Program-made: the position numbers and the translations under genes
Part shown: positions 5,859 through 15,619 of the stretch, one piece after another
Numbering within the stretch: the first letter of the stretch is position 1
Layout: each line of letters starts with the position of its first letter
Notes under the pieces: generated by a model
What the model was told of the DNA's origin: nothing
Seen by the model: the letters and a program-made list of their open reading frames with translations, nothing else
Databases searched by the model: none
Assembly (NCBI GenBank): GCA_016218025.1
Contig: JACRFD010000042.1
Coordinates: 1-50,045, forward strand
From: Ignavibacteriales bacterium
GTDB lineage: Bacteria > Bacteroidota > Ignavibacteria > UBA10030 > SZUA-254
Direction of reading: 5' to 3'
DNA: 50,045 nt

Positions 5859-6948
5859 ATTTCTTCCGGAGAATATTCTTCAACATCTCAACAAATTTCT
5901 GATTTTGTTCCATAGTTCCGATTGTAACACGGATGCAATGCGGCAAACCGAATGCTTTCAAAGGACGAACGATTATTCCTTTTTCCAGTAACCCTTGATA
6001 TATGCTATTTACTTCCCGCTCATCTTTAAAAACTATTGTGACAAAATTTGCATGAGAAGGTATAACATGCAAATGCAAATCGCGTAAGGCATCGGGCAGG
6101 AATTTCAAACCTTGATTGTTTATTTCAACTGAACGCTTAACAAATTCTACATCATCCAGAGCGGCGAGTCCGGCAGTTTGGGCGAGCATACTTGGCTCGA
6201 AGGGCAGTTTCACTTTCATCAGGTTTGTTATCAAATTGTCGTGAGCGAAACCGTAACCAAGGCGGAGACCGGCAAGTCCGTAAATTTTCGAGAAAGTTCT
6301 GAGTGTGATAACATTATCATAACGATACTGCATCGAATCGGGATAAGCCGGATTATGCTTGGCATATTCAAAATAAGCTTCATCGAGGATGATTAAAGTA
6401 CGCTCCGGAATTTTTTTATAAAATGCATCGAATTCCTCTTTCGAAAAAATTGTGCCTGTGGGATTGTTGGGGTTTGCCAAGTAAACAATTTTGGTTCGTT
6501 CGTTTACCTGTTTCGCAAGAGCCGGAAGATCATAATGCCAGTCGCGGTATGGAACTGTTTTGTATTTCACTCCGCGAGAACGTGCAAGCACCTGAAAGCC
6601 TATGAATGCCGCTTCTGTTGTTAAAACTTCGTCGTCATCGCAAAGGAATGTTCTAATGATGAACGACATAATTCCATCGGAGCCGTTGCCCACAATGACA
6701 TTGTCAATTTTTAAGTTATAAATTTTTGCAAGTTTCAGACGGAGATCGTACCCGCCATTCGGATAAAAATTAACTTCATTGATCTGTTTTTTTACCGCGT
6801 CCAATGCCAGAGGGGAAGCACCCATCGGGTTTTCATTCGAAGCAAGTTTTATCACTTCAGTTACACCGTACTCCCGTTGAACTTCATCTATCGGTTTGCC
6901 CGGTTTGTAAGGTTGAAGAGATTCGATATAAGGAGGAACTAATGGCAT
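5857..6948 (-). CDS. hisC: Histidinol-phosphate aminotransferase
   Basis: 363 residues, the usual HisC length; a fold-type I PLP aminotransferase that converts imidazole-acetol phosphate and glutamate to histidinol phosphate. The N-terminus has the family KLASNENPMGASPLA motif. NPNNPTGTIF and DEAYFEYA supply PLP-contacting residues, and the Schiff-base lysine is in TFSKIYGLAGLRLGY (near residue 220). The C-terminal IRVTIGTMEQN holds the substrate-binding arginine. It stands alone rather than in a his operon, so histidine genes are presumably scattered. Related aminotransferases acting on aromatic amino acids share these motifs, so the substrate is likely but not certain. The ATG start MPLVPPYIESLQPY fits the family. 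Confidence 0.93.
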   Translation of the reverse strand: MPLVPPYIESLQPYKPGKPIDEVQREYGVTEVIKLASNENPMGASPLALDAVKKQINEVNFYPNGGYDLRLKLAKIYNLKIDNVIVGNGSDGIMSFIIRTFLCDDDEVLTTEAAFIGFQVLARSRGVKYKTVPYRDWHYDLPALAKQVNERTKIVYLANPNNPTGTIFSKEEFDAFYKKIPERTLIILDEAYFEYAKHNPAYPDSMQYRYDNVITLRTFSKIYGLAGLRLGYGFAHDNLITNLMKVKLPFEPSMLAQTAGLAALDDVEFVKRSVEINNQGLKFLPDALRDLHLHVIPSHANFVTIVFKDEREVNSIYQGLLEKGIIVRPLKAFGLPHCIRVTIGTMEQNQKFVEMLKNILRKK

Positions 6949-7077
6949 AATTTAAAGAAATAAATTAGTTGGGAATAAATTTGTGTCAAAAAGATAATAA
7001 AGCTGCAGGTCAAAATCAATTCTACCTTTGGATATGAAATACAATTTCATTATTTTTTACTCATAATATTATTTATC

Positions 7078-10000
7078 ATGGAGATTGATGAACGACGGTT
7101 ACAAAACTGTTTAACTAACAAATACGATAATCATTCTTTGTTCAACCGTTGTAAAATATTCATACTGATTTATTTCTTTTTACTTTCATCAGGAATAAAT
7201 TATTCTTACGGGCAACCGACTGCCGGCGGCAATCGATACGAACTCAAGTTTCGATCTGCATTATCTACAGATACTGTAATAATACTGCCACACAATTTCG
7301 TCATTCCCAAATCATTAACGATTCAATCAGACTCTGCTGTTTTCTGTGACTCACTCCATTATTTTTATAACCCAGATAGCAATTCGATAACGATCAAGAA
7401 AATCGCAATTGATTCTATCCAAATACCAACTAAGTATCATGAAATAAAAATATCATACAATTATTTCCCTATCTCATTGAAAAAAAGTTTCCGTCACCGC
7501 GAACCTCTGTTGTTAAGCGACAGTGTTAAAAATATTCCGGAAAAAATAGTAAGCCCGACTTCTTCATTTTCACCTGATCAGTTATTCGGTTCGAATATCC
7601 AAACATCCGGCAGTTTAGTACGGGGTTTTTCGTTCGGTACGAACCGGGATCTGAGTTTGAATTCAGGATTCAGAATGCAAATGTCAGGCAAATTAGCCAA
7701 CGATGTTGATGTGATTGCATCGCTCACTGATGAAAATTCTCCGCTGCAGCCTGAGGGTAGTACACAAACATTGCAGGAGATCGATAAAGTTCTGATTGAA
7801 ATCAGAAGCGAAAATATGTCGGCTACGCTCGGCGATATAAATATTAATATCGATCAGAATGAATTCGGCATGATTAACAGAAAATTGTCGGGGGCAAAAG
7901 GTTCGGTCGATTATAACGTCGGAAATTTTCGCGGCGGTTTATCAATCGCAGGTGCAGTTACACGTGGAAAATATTTTTCAAACGAATTTTCCGGTCTGGA
8001 TGGTGTGCAGGGAGCGTATCGCCTCTACGGAGAAAGAAACAATCGCGATATTATTGTGATAGCCGCAAGTGAGCGTGTGTTTATTAACGGTGAAAAAATG
8101 CAACGCGGAGAAAATGCAGATTATACAATCGACTATGCCACCGCTGAAATTACTTTTATGCCGAGAAGATTGATAACCACCGGCAGCAGGATAATTGTTG
8201 ATTTTGAATACACAGACAGGCAATTTAACAGGAGTTTATATGGTGCTCAAACAGGATTCGGATTTCTGAATGATAAATTAAAAATGAACCTCCTTTTTTT
8301 TAAAGAAAGCGATAACGAAAATGCACCTGTAGATATTTCATTGAGCGATAGTGATAAATCGATCCTTCGCAACGCAGGTTACGATCCGGCTAAAGCCAAT
8401 CGTAGCGGTGTTGAACTTGTTGGAGCAGGGAAAGGTCAATATTCTTCCATCGACACTTTAGTAAAAACCAAAACCGGTGAAGATTCACTTGTAAAAATTT
8501 TCAAATATAATCCGGTTGATACAATCATTTCTGTCTATAATGTAGTTTTCTCATTTACCGGAGATAATAAAGGGAGTTATAGAAAAATTTCGGTGGGTAA
8601 TTATCAATTCGCGGGATTAGGATATGGAAATTATGAACCGATCAGATATTTGTCTCTGCCAGAAAGCCGTTCGTTGATGGATCTCGGTTTGAGTATAAAA
8701 CCGACGGATAAAATAGAAATAAAAGGGGAATATGCTGTCAGCGAATTTTCTCGGAATAAATTTTATTCTGAAAAAGGAATTGAAGGAAAAGCATTTGTGC
8801 TGAATGCTTCTTATTTACCTGAGAATATTTCGGTTGCCGGAATGAATTTTGGCTTAGTCAGCCTCAATATTAAGAACAAGTTTATCGGGAAAGAGTTTTC
8901 AGCAATGGATAGAGTTAATGAAGTGGAGTTTAGACGGAATTGGAATATAAACGATTCTTCGAAACAGGATGAAAATATTTTTGAAGGATCGATAATTTAT
9001 ACTCCCAATCAAATAGGGCGGCTAAATGCACAGATCGGAGAAGTTACCAGAGGCAAAAATATTTCAACAAACAGATATATGCTCAATGCAGAACTTTTAG
9101 CAGATAATCTTCCGAGGCTCGATTACAATGCAGAATATTTGAAGTCAAAAAATGATAACATGAATTTAAAAAGTGAATGGAGTAGACAAAACTTAAAAGG
9201 TAAATATCGAATCGGGATTTTCGATCCCCGTTTTAAATTATCATATGAAAAATTAATAAACCGTGAAGCCCAAACAGATTCTCAGGTAAACGGGAGTTTC
9301 CGTTGGACTGATATCGGCGGGGGAATTGGGATGAATATTTCGGAAAAATTCAGGATAAATGCCGATGCTGCGATTCAGTATGATGATTCATTATTGAGCG
9401 GAAATATTACAAGGGCAGGGAATAGATTTATACACGAATATAGCACTGGATGGAATCCGAGCGAACTGTTTTCTTTTAATGCCGGTGTGACTGCTCAGAA
9501 TAGAAAATTTTCACAAAAATTTTTAGACCGCAGGAATAACGATAATTCAAATCTACTTATCAGATGGCAGATAAATACAATGCAATTTGATCGCTTGCTC
9601 GATTTAGAACTGTTTTACGAAGCAACCCGCGGCCGGGCGGCAAAATATGAACGCCTATTTCAGAGGGTGCCAAAAGGAGCCGGTTCATATGTTTACATCG
9701 GCGACCTGAATCATAATTATATTATTGATCAGGAAGATTTTCAATTAAGCCGGTTCGATGGTGAGTATGTAGCAGTAACGGTTCAGGGTGATCAATTATT
9801 GCCGGTGACAGAAGTAAAAGCGAGCGGGCGTTTCAGGTTAGAACCAGATAAATTAATTTCCGGCACCAAATGGTGGGAGATGATATTGTCATCAATTTCT
9901 TCCGAGACTTACATTCGGGTAGAGGAAAAAAATACAACTTCCAAATCAAACGATATCTATTTTTTGAATACGTCCAAATTCTTAAATAATCTCACAACCA

Positions 10001-10641
10001 TTTCGGGTAATAATTTGATTGTTCAGGATTTGAATATTCTGAGAAATGACCGGTATATTTCATTTGTATATAGATATACTCAAAATCAGGGACTGACACA
10101 ATATTCACTGTCGGGAGAAAGAATTTACAAAAGAGAACATCTTGAGCGGATTCGGTGGCAGTTAATTGATGAAATAGGAAACCAAACAGAAATTGTACAG
10201 AAAGTTGATTCCAGAACAGCCGTTACAGGCGGATTGAGATCGCACTCTATTATTACAAATTCCTTTTCAACAGATTGGTCTTACAGACCCTGGCAGGAAT
10301 TTGAGATGGGATTAAAATTTGGTTTTGGAAAATCGGTTAATTTTGATACAACTTCAGCAGATCAAAATCAGCAATCTGTGCGTTTCCGATACGGATTTTC
10401 ATTGGAGGGTGATCTCGGTGTGGAATTTACAAGGGAAGAAGTTTTGCTGAACCGGAATTTAACCGAACCACTCTTCGAAATAACCGATGGGAAAGTTCGT
10501 GGTCAGAGTTGGCTATGGAATTTTACTGTCGATTATCGGATCGCTGCATATCTACGGTTGGAAATTAATTATCTTGGAAGGAGTGAAGGCGGAGGTTCTC
10601 CGGTACATAATGCAAAAGCAGAACTTAGAGCATTCTTTTAA
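7078..10641 (+). CDS. Giant SprA-like surface beta-barrel protein with EF-hand-like loop
   Basis: 1187 residues. A hydrophobic signal segment lies at residues ~27-46 (IFILIYFFLLSSGINYSYG, then QP) after an unusually long polar leader, so the true start may be internal. Residues ~165-280 (GSLVRGFSFGTNRD, LTDENSPLQPEGSTQ, DKVLIEI) resemble the outer-membrane translocon protein SprA and related large FCB surface proteins. SERVFINGEKMQRGENADYT and the following strands recur in Chlorobi/Ignavibacteria surface proteins. Residues ~880-895 (GDLNHNYIIDQEDF) look like an EF-hand/dockerin calcium loop. The C-terminus KAELRAFF is barrel-like. At half the usual SprA length it is probably a relative, not SprA. 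It is monocistronic. Confidence 0.7.
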   Translation: MEIDERRLQNCLTNKYDNHSLFNRCKIFILIYFFLLSSGINYSYGQPTAGGNRYELKFRSALSTDTVIILPHNFVIPKSLTIQSDSAVFCDSLHYFYNPDSNSITIKKIAIDSIQIPTKYHEIKISYNYFPISLKKSFRHREPLLLSDSVKNIPEKIVSPTSSFSPDQLFGSNIQTSGSLVRGFSFGTNRDLSLNSGFRMQMSGKLANDVDVIASLTDENSPLQPEGSTQTLQEIDKVLIEIRSENMSATLGDININIDQNEFGMINRKLSGAKGSVDYNVGNFRGGLSIAGAVTRGKYFSNEFSGLDGVQGAYRLYGERNNRDIIVIAASERVFINGEKMQRGENADYTIDYATAEITFMPRRLITTGSRIIVDFEYTDRQFNRSLYGAQTGFGFLNDKLKMNLLFFKESDNENAPVDISLSDSDKSILRNAGYDPAKANRSGVELVGAGKGQYSSIDTLVKTKTGEDSLVKIFKYNPVDTIISVYNVVFSFTGDNKGSYRKISVGNYQFAGLGYGNYEPIRYLSLPESRSLMDLGLSIKPTDKIEIKGEYAVSEFSRNKFYSEKGIEGKAFVLNASYLPENISVAGMNFGLVSLNIKNKFIGKEFSAMDRVNEVEFRRNWNINDSSKQDENIFEGSIIYTPNQIGRLNAQIGEVTRGKNISTNRYMLNAELLADNLPRLDYNAEYLKSKNDNMNLKSEWSRQNLKGKYRIGIFDPRFKLSYEKLINREAQTDSQVNGSFRWTDIGGGIGMNISEKFRINADAAIQYDDSLLSGNITRAGNRFIHEYSTGWNPSELFSFNAGVTAQNRKFSQKFLDRRNNDNSNLLIRWQINTMQFDRLLDLELFYEATRGRAAKYERLFQRVPKGAGSYVYIGDLNHNYIIDQEDFQLSRFDGEYVAVTVQGDQLLPVTEVKASGRFRLEPDKLISGTKWWEMILSSISSETYIRVEEKNTTSKSNDIYFLNTSKFLNNLTTISGNNLIVQDLNILRNDRYISFVYRYTQNQGLTQYSLSGERIYKREHLERIRWQLIDEIGNQTEIVQKVDSRTAVTGGLRSHSIITNSFSTDWSYRPWQEFEMGLKFGFGKSVNFDTTSADQNQQSVRFRYGFSLEGDLGVEFTREEVLLNRNLTEPLFEITDGKVRGQSWLWNFTVDYRIAAYLRLEINYLGRSEGGGSPVHNAKAELRAFF

Positions 10642-11009
10642 AGATGTTCTCTTAATCAATTCGGTTGCTTCAAATAATAATTTTTAGTCAGAAAATATTT
10701 TTGAATCGTTTCACATCGTTTCACAAAAAAATATTTTTAGAAAGTTCTAACGATCGATTTTTATTCCTCACGCAATAAAAAAAATTTTTTTAATTGTCAT
10801 TTTTTACTTGCTTTTCTTTCTCAATCTTTTTATAATGAATCCGCAAACAATTACTCGCTGGGTTTGCTCGCACAACTCCTCCAAAAATACAGAATTAAAA
10901 AATAAATCCAAAAATATTGTCAACATGAATTCCAAACACATCCTGAGATTGATTTCTAAATTAAATAGCAATGGCTGTTTGAAATTTAGATTTGAATATG
11001 AGGTAATTT
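10642..11009. other. 368 bp AT-rich intergenic region
   Basis: No gene supported. Visible features are a tandem repeat TCGTTTCACA x2 (10706-10725), a long A/T palindrome around 10777-10798, and the GAGG ribosome binding site (11000-11003) of the next gene. A 69-codon ORF at 10808-11017 has poor composition and is not called. Confidence 0.6.
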
Positions 11010-11630
11010 ATGTTTGAAACCGGAGCCGTTGCAGAGTTGTCGCGTGTGAGTTATACCATGAAGAAGAAAACACGCTCGGAAAATATCAAAATCGAGATAA
11101 CCGAAAAAAATAGTTTGCTTCATCAAATGGTATATTGTACATCTTTTGAATCGCGTGTTGGAAGGATTTACGTTGCCTCCACCGAAAACGGTGTTTGCAA
11201 AATAAGCATGCCTAAAGAAAACCGGAAAGATTTTTACGGCTGGCTGAAAGACCATTTCGATCTGGATATGGTTATCGATAATAAATCCCGGAACAGGGAT
11301 GTAATAGATCAAATGAACAGGTATTTTAACGGTCGTCTTGCCAAGTTCACCTGTCCAGTTGATTTGATCGGTACACCTTTTCAGGTGCGTGTATGGAAGG
11401 AGCTTTCGAAAATTTCTTACGGATCTACAATTACTTATAAACATTTAGCCAAGCGGGTTCATGCACCAAAAGCATTTCAAGCTGTCGGCAGGGCAAATGG
11501 AGCAAATCCGTTACCGATAATTATTCCATGCCATCGTGTTATTGGTTCTGACGGATCTCTTGTGGGATATGCATACGGTGTTAAGACAAAAGAATTTTTA
11601 CTCCGCCTCGAGGGTGCAATAATTATTTAG
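11010..11630 (+). CDS. ogt: Methylated-DNA--protein-cysteine methyltransferase
   Basis: 206 residues. It repairs O6-alkylguanine by irreversible transfer of the alkyl group to its own cysteine. The DNA-binding/active-site domain starts at GTPFQVRVWKELSKISYG, with the recognition helix RAVGRANGANP-type segment (QAVGRANGANPLPII) and the nucleophile Cys174 in IIPCHRVIG. The tail VKTKEFLLRLEG is canonical. The N-terminal ~90 residues form the usual ribonuclease H-like domain (YCTSFESRVGRIYVAS). GAGG sits 6 bases before ATG 11010, supporting this start over the Met at residue 17. Whether it is closer to Ogt or Ada-C cannot be told without alignment. It lies upstream of a repair helicase. Confidence 0.93.
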   Translation: MFETGAVAELSRVSYTMKKKTRSENIKIEITEKNSLLHQMVYCTSFESRVGRIYVASTENGVCKISMPKENRKDFYGWLKDHFDLDMVIDNKSRNRDVIDQMNRYFNGRLAKFTCPVDLIGTPFQVRVWKELSKISYGSTITYKHLAKRVHAPKAFQAVGRANGANPLPIIIPCHRVIGSDGSLVGYAYGVKTKEFLLRLEGAIII

Positions 11631-11757
11631 CCCTATTTCCAATCTTTAATAGAAAATTCTTCCCACGCTTCATCAGTCAAAGAAATAAATCATCATTAAT
11701 TCACCGGTAGTTTGGAGGTGAAGAATTATTTGCCTACTTTTTTATGTTCAGTCTTAA

Positions 11758-13980
11758 ATGGAAATGAAGTATCTTCAAAATATCAATCCTCCACAACGAG
11801 AAGCTATCGAAACAATTCAAGGTCCTTTGATTGTTGTTGCTGGTCCGGGCAGCGGTAAAACACGGGTGTTGACCCACCGTATTGCTTATTTAATGACGCA
11901 AAATATTTCCTCGTATAACATTTTAGCACTCACATTCACAAACAAAGCAGCAAGCGAGATGAAAGACCGCATTGCCAATTTAATCGGACAGGGCGCGCAT
12001 CATGTTTGGATGGGAACATTTCACTCGGTATTTGCCCGGTTACTCAGAATGGAAGCTGAAAAAATCGGGTTCCAAAAAAATTATTCTATCTACGATGAAA
12101 TTGATTCGTTGAAATTGATAAAGAGAATCATGGTTGATCTGCATATTCCTCATCAGCAATATTCACCACAGGGAATCAGGTATAGGATAAGTCAGGCGAA
12201 AAATTCTCTTACTACACCCGACGAATTTTCGAGAAATGTGTATGATATTTCAAGTGAACAATCTGCAAAAGTGTATTTTGAGTATTCAAAGCGGTTGAAG
12301 GAAAGCAATGCGATGGATTTCGACGATCTGCTTATTAAACCGATTGAATTATTCCAGCGGCATAAAAATGTTTTAAATGTTTATCAGGATCGTTTTAAGT
12401 ATCTTCTTGTGGATGAATATCAGGATACGAATCATGCACAGTATGTAATGCTGAAATTATTGGCTGAAAAAAACAGGAACATTTGTGTTGTTGGAGACGA
12501 TGCCCAAAGTATTTATGCTTTTAGGGGAGCCGACATTAGAAATATTCTCGAATTTCAGAAAGATTATCCGGAAGCTAAAATTGTCAGGTTAGAACAAAAC
12601 TACAGATCGACAAAGACAATACTTGCGGCGGCAGATAATCTGATAAAATATAATGGCGGACAGATTGAAAAGAATTTGTGGACAGAAAATTCCGAAGGTG
12701 AAAGCATTACTTTGTTGGATTGTATCGATGACAGGAATGAGGGTGAAGAAATTGTACGCAACATATTTCATGGCGTCAATAATCAGGAAATTCGGTATAG
12801 TGATGTTGCAATAATGTACCGCACTAATGCCCAGTCGAGATCGGTTGAAGATTCACTCCGCAGAAACAGCATTCCTTATGTTATCATAGGCGGGGTTGAA
12901 TTCTACCAAAGGAAAGAAATTAAAGATGTTCTTGCCTACCTGCGTTTATTGGTAAATCCGAAAGATGATGAAAGCTTTATGCGGATTGTAAATTTCCCGA
13001 ACAGAGGTTTGGGTGAAGTTGCGGTGAAACATCTGCAGGCTTATGCAAAAGCAAATTCAAAATCGTTGCTTGATGCTATGCAGGAGTCAGGCAGAATAAT
13101 TCAGCTTTCGAAGAGGGCTAAAGATTCTATTTATAGGCTGCATGAAATATTCTTAAAGTTCACCAATCTGAAAACAAATTTATCGCTCTCTGAGTTATGC
13201 AGGTCATTTGTGGATGAAATAGGAATCATTTCGCATTTTAATGATGAGGGTACACCGGAATCTATTGGAAGAAATGAAAATATACAAGAACTTCTTAGTG
13301 CAATTTCGGAATATGCCGATGACCACGAGAATGCATCGCTTGAAGGATTTTTGCAAGAGGTATCTTTAGTTGCCGATTTAGATTCATGGGATGAAAAGGC
13401 AAATGCAGTTACGTTGATGACATTGCATAGTGCGAAGGGGCTGGAATTTCCGGTTGTCTTTATTACCGGGCTGGAAGAGGGCTTACTACCTTATTATAAT
13501 TCTTCACTTGAGAGCATCGAGCTTGAGGAAGAGCGTCGTTTATTCTATGTGGGTATAACACGTGCTATGAAGAAGCTATTCCTTTCTCATTGCCAGACAA
13601 GATATAAATTCACTGAACACTCATATCAATCTCCATCACGATTTATAAATGAACTGCCCAGCGAATTAATCGAAAGACCAACGAGCAGGCAAAAATATCT
13701 GCACGATCCTGTTAAATCATATTCGCAAGGTTACCGTCTAAAAAAAGAAAAATCCAAGAAAAAGGAAACATATTTCGAAGATTCCCACCCTGACTATGAA
13801 AATGAGTCTGACGAATTTAAAAACATTCGTTCAGGAATGCTTGTTGAGCATGAAACATTTGGAAAAGGGAAAGTAATGCATGTTGTGGGAAAAGGGGAGA
13901 CGTGTAAGGTGGTTGTTCATTTCGATTCGGTTGGATCGAAAACTCTGATGTTAAAATATGCAAGGTTAAAAAAAGTATGA
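11758..13980 (+). CDS. pcrA: UvrD/PcrA-type superfamily 1 DNA helicase
   Basis: 740 residues, the normal PcrA/UvrD length; an ATP-dependent 3'-5' DNA helicase used in repair and replication restart. Motif Ia/Walker A is GPGSGKTRV (residues 29-37), followed by LTFTNKAASEM. Walker B is VDEYQDTNHAQY, motif III is GDDAQSIYAFRGA and motif IV is LEQNYRS. Motifs V/VI are TLMTLHSAKGLEFPVVF and EEERRLFYVGITRA. The C-terminal GMLVEHETFGKGKVMHVV segment is the Tudor-like RNA-polymerase-binding domain of PcrA/UvrD. Its stop overlaps the next ORF (ATGA), so the membrane protein behind it is probably translated from the same message. Confidence 0.94.
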   Translation: MEMKYLQNINPPQREAIETIQGPLIVVAGPGSGKTRVLTHRIAYLMTQNISSYNILALTFTNKAASEMKDRIANLIGQGAHHVWMGTFHSVFARLLRMEAEKIGFQKNYSIYDEIDSLKLIKRIMVDLHIPHQQYSPQGIRYRISQAKNSLTTPDEFSRNVYDISSEQSAKVYFEYSKRLKESNAMDFDDLLIKPIELFQRHKNVLNVYQDRFKYLLVDEYQDTNHAQYVMLKLLAEKNRNICVVGDDAQSIYAFRGADIRNILEFQKDYPEAKIVRLEQNYRSTKTILAAADNLIKYNGGQIEKNLWTENSEGESITLLDCIDDRNEGEEIVRNIFHGVNNQEIRYSDVAIMYRTNAQSRSVEDSLRRNSIPYVIIGGVEFYQRKEIKDVLAYLRLLVNPKDDESFMRIVNFPNRGLGEVAVKHLQAYAKANSKSLLDAMQESGRIIQLSKRAKDSIYRLHEIFLKFTNLKTNLSLSELCRSFVDEIGIISHFNDEGTPESIGRNENIQELLSAISEYADDHENASLEGFLQEVSLVADLDSWDEKANAVTLMTLHSAKGLEFPVVFITGLEEGLLPYYNSSLESIELEEERRLFYVGITRAMKKLFLSHCQTRYKFTEHSYQSPSRFINELPSELIERPTSRQKYLHDPVKSYSQGYRLKKEKSKKKETYFEDSHPDYENESDEFKNIRSGMLVEHETFGKGKVMHVVGKGETCKVVVHFDSVGSKTLMLKYARLKKV

Positions 13981-14849
13981 TGATGAAATTCCGAAGATTA
14001 TTGAAATCTATAATCTATTACATCAAAGGAATTTATATTAAAGTAAACGATGAAAATATCTTTTTTCTTTCTGCCGGAATTGCTTTTAACGGAATTTTAT
14101 GCTTATTACCGGCATTGTTACTATTAACTTCGGTTATAGGCATGTTTCTCAATTCATCATCGTTAACAATGCAAAAAATAGATCAGTTACTGAATACCGC
14201 ATTTCCACCTCAGCCTTATGCTCAGCAAATACAATCATCATTGGAAGGAATCATAAGAGATATAATCAGATATCGTTCAACTTTTGGATATTTTGGCATC
14301 GGGATTTTACTCTATGCATCGGCATCAATGTTCAGTTCTATAAGGCATGTGTTGAATACAGTCTATAAACTAAAATCATCGAAATTGGTTGTGATAACGA
14401 TTCTGGAGAATATATTGCTTGTTATAATTCTCGGAGTTCTATTTGTGGTTGCAAATATATTTTCCTGGATATTGTTACCTATGAACGAACTGCTGAAAGC
14501 AATACCGGACATCGGATTTATTGATATGGGCAGTCTGATGAAATCTATAACTTTTGCTGCTTCATATCTTCCAGCATTGATAATGTTTTTTATAATCAAC
14601 AGGTTTATTCCTGAAAAAGGAATTTCTAATAAAACAGCATTTATTGCCTCGATGACTACAACTACGCTATGGTGGATTGCGGGTAAAGGATTCAGTTGGT
14701 ATTTAACGGCGTTTCATTCGTACAGTAAATTATACGGCACGTATGCTTTCATTTTGGTTTTTTTGCTGTGGGTATATTATTCTTCGGTTGTTTTCGTTAT
14801 AGGTGTTATGATTGGACAGTTATTCAGAGAAAGGGAAAACATTCTCTGA
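13977..14849 (+). CDS. YihY/BrkB-family integral membrane protein
   Basis: 290 residues with six hydrophobic segments and the family opening (DENIFFLSAGIAFNGILCLLP), then SSIRHVLNTVYK in the middle and YGTYAFILVFLLWVYYSSVVFVIG at the end. These match the YihY/BrkB (formerly 'RNase BN') family, whose members are inner-membrane proteins of uncertain transport-like function. The start codon overlaps the helicase stop by four bases, indicating translational coupling. No signal peptide beyond the first membrane segment. Three consecutive ATG codons lie at the start (13977, 13980 and 13983 region), so the exact Met is ambiguous by a residue or two. Confidence 0.9.
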   Translation: MMMKFRRLLKSIIYYIKGIYIKVNDENIFFLSAGIAFNGILCLLPALLLLTSVIGMFLNSSSLTMQKIDQLLNTAFPPQPYAQQIQSSLEGIIRDIIRYRSTFGYFGIGILLYASASMFSSIRHVLNTVYKLKSSKLVVITILENILLVIILGVLFVVANIFSWILLPMNELLKAIPDIGFIDMGSLMKSITFAASYLPALIMFFIINRFIPEKGISNKTAFIASMTTTTLWWIAGKGFSWYLTAFHSYSKLYGTYAFILVFLLWVYYSSVVFVIGVMIGQLFRERENIL

Positions 14850-15335
14850 TACATTTCCAATTTTCTCGTTTAATTCGTCATAAAATAAGTCAAATATCTT
14901 TCAAAATTATCTAATCTTAGCTGATTTGGCTTAATTTTCATCATTTAATATAATTGTCATATTGATTCTTAAATAAGAACCATATAAATTAAACACACAC
15001 TCCAAAAATTAATCAACGCAGGTAATCAAGACTATTCCGCATTAGTTCTTCATTATTTCTGCATAGCGTTGAATGATTTAAAGTATGAATTAACATAATA
15101 ACCTCCGAAGCGGGCAACGATTTATTTCGTTGCCCCTTTTTTATTGCCTGATTCTGACATGTTCATTAAAAAATTTTAGATATCTTAATCCAGCAGTTAC
15201 AATCTGATCGAATTATCATCCACTGCAAGTAAGATTGGATAATACTTGGATAAACACAATTAAATGTTGCATCTTTTATAAAGTTTCTGTACGTTCAATC
15301 AGGTGATGAATGTATCAGAATATTAAGAGGACTTT
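14850..15335. other. 486 bp intergenic region with a distant terminator
   Basis: No ORF is supported. A clear rho-independent terminator is at 15112-15142, some 260 bp past the brkB-like stop. This leaves room for a long 3' UTR or an independent small RNA between 14850 and 15142. AGAGGA near 15326-15331 is the ribosome binding site of the next gene. Confidence 0.6.
15112..15142 (+). terminator. Rho-independent terminator
   Basis: GGGCAACGA (15112-15120) pairs with TCGTTGCCC (15127-15135) and is followed by CTTTTTTATT. It ends the pcrA/BrkB transcript or an unrecognised small RNA. Confidence 0.9.
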
Positions 15336-15563
15336 ATGGAAGGTTTTATTGTTGTTGCAACATATTTAAACGAAATCGATGCGGAACTGGCACAAGCAAC
15401 ACTGGCTGCATCAGGAATTGAAGCTTACTTGAGATATGAAGATACCGGGCATATGATGCCGGTGCTTCAACAAACCGAAGGAGTAAAGTTGCTTGTCGTT
15501 CCGGAAAATTATGATGAGGCAAAATTGATCCTGACGACTTCACCTAACATCATGGAATCTTGA
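15336..15563 (+). CDS. DUF2007 small protein
   Basis: 75 residues. The FIVVATYLNEIDAELAQATL start, the AYLRYEDTG centre and the GVKLLVVPENYDEAKLIL end fit DUF2007, a small ferredoxin-like alpha/beta fold sometimes annotated 'putative signal transducing protein'. No catalytic residues are seen and the role is unknown. GAGGA stands about 7 bases before the ATG. The amino-acid permease begins 57 bp downstream on the same strand, so the two may share a transcript, but nothing links them functionally. Confidence 0.85.
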   Translation: MEGFIVVATYLNEIDAELAQATLAASGIEAYLRYEDTGHMMPVLQQTEGVKLLVVPENYDEAKLILTTSPNIMES

Positions 15564-15619
15564 AGATAAAATAACAGCCCGACCATTATTCCAATAATCA
15601 TATTTCAGTACATCATCAA

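Noticed and set aside
10808..11017. 69-codon ORF in the gap before ogt
   Set aside because: No ribosome binding site, poor composition (Asn/Lys/Ser rich), overlaps the ogt start.
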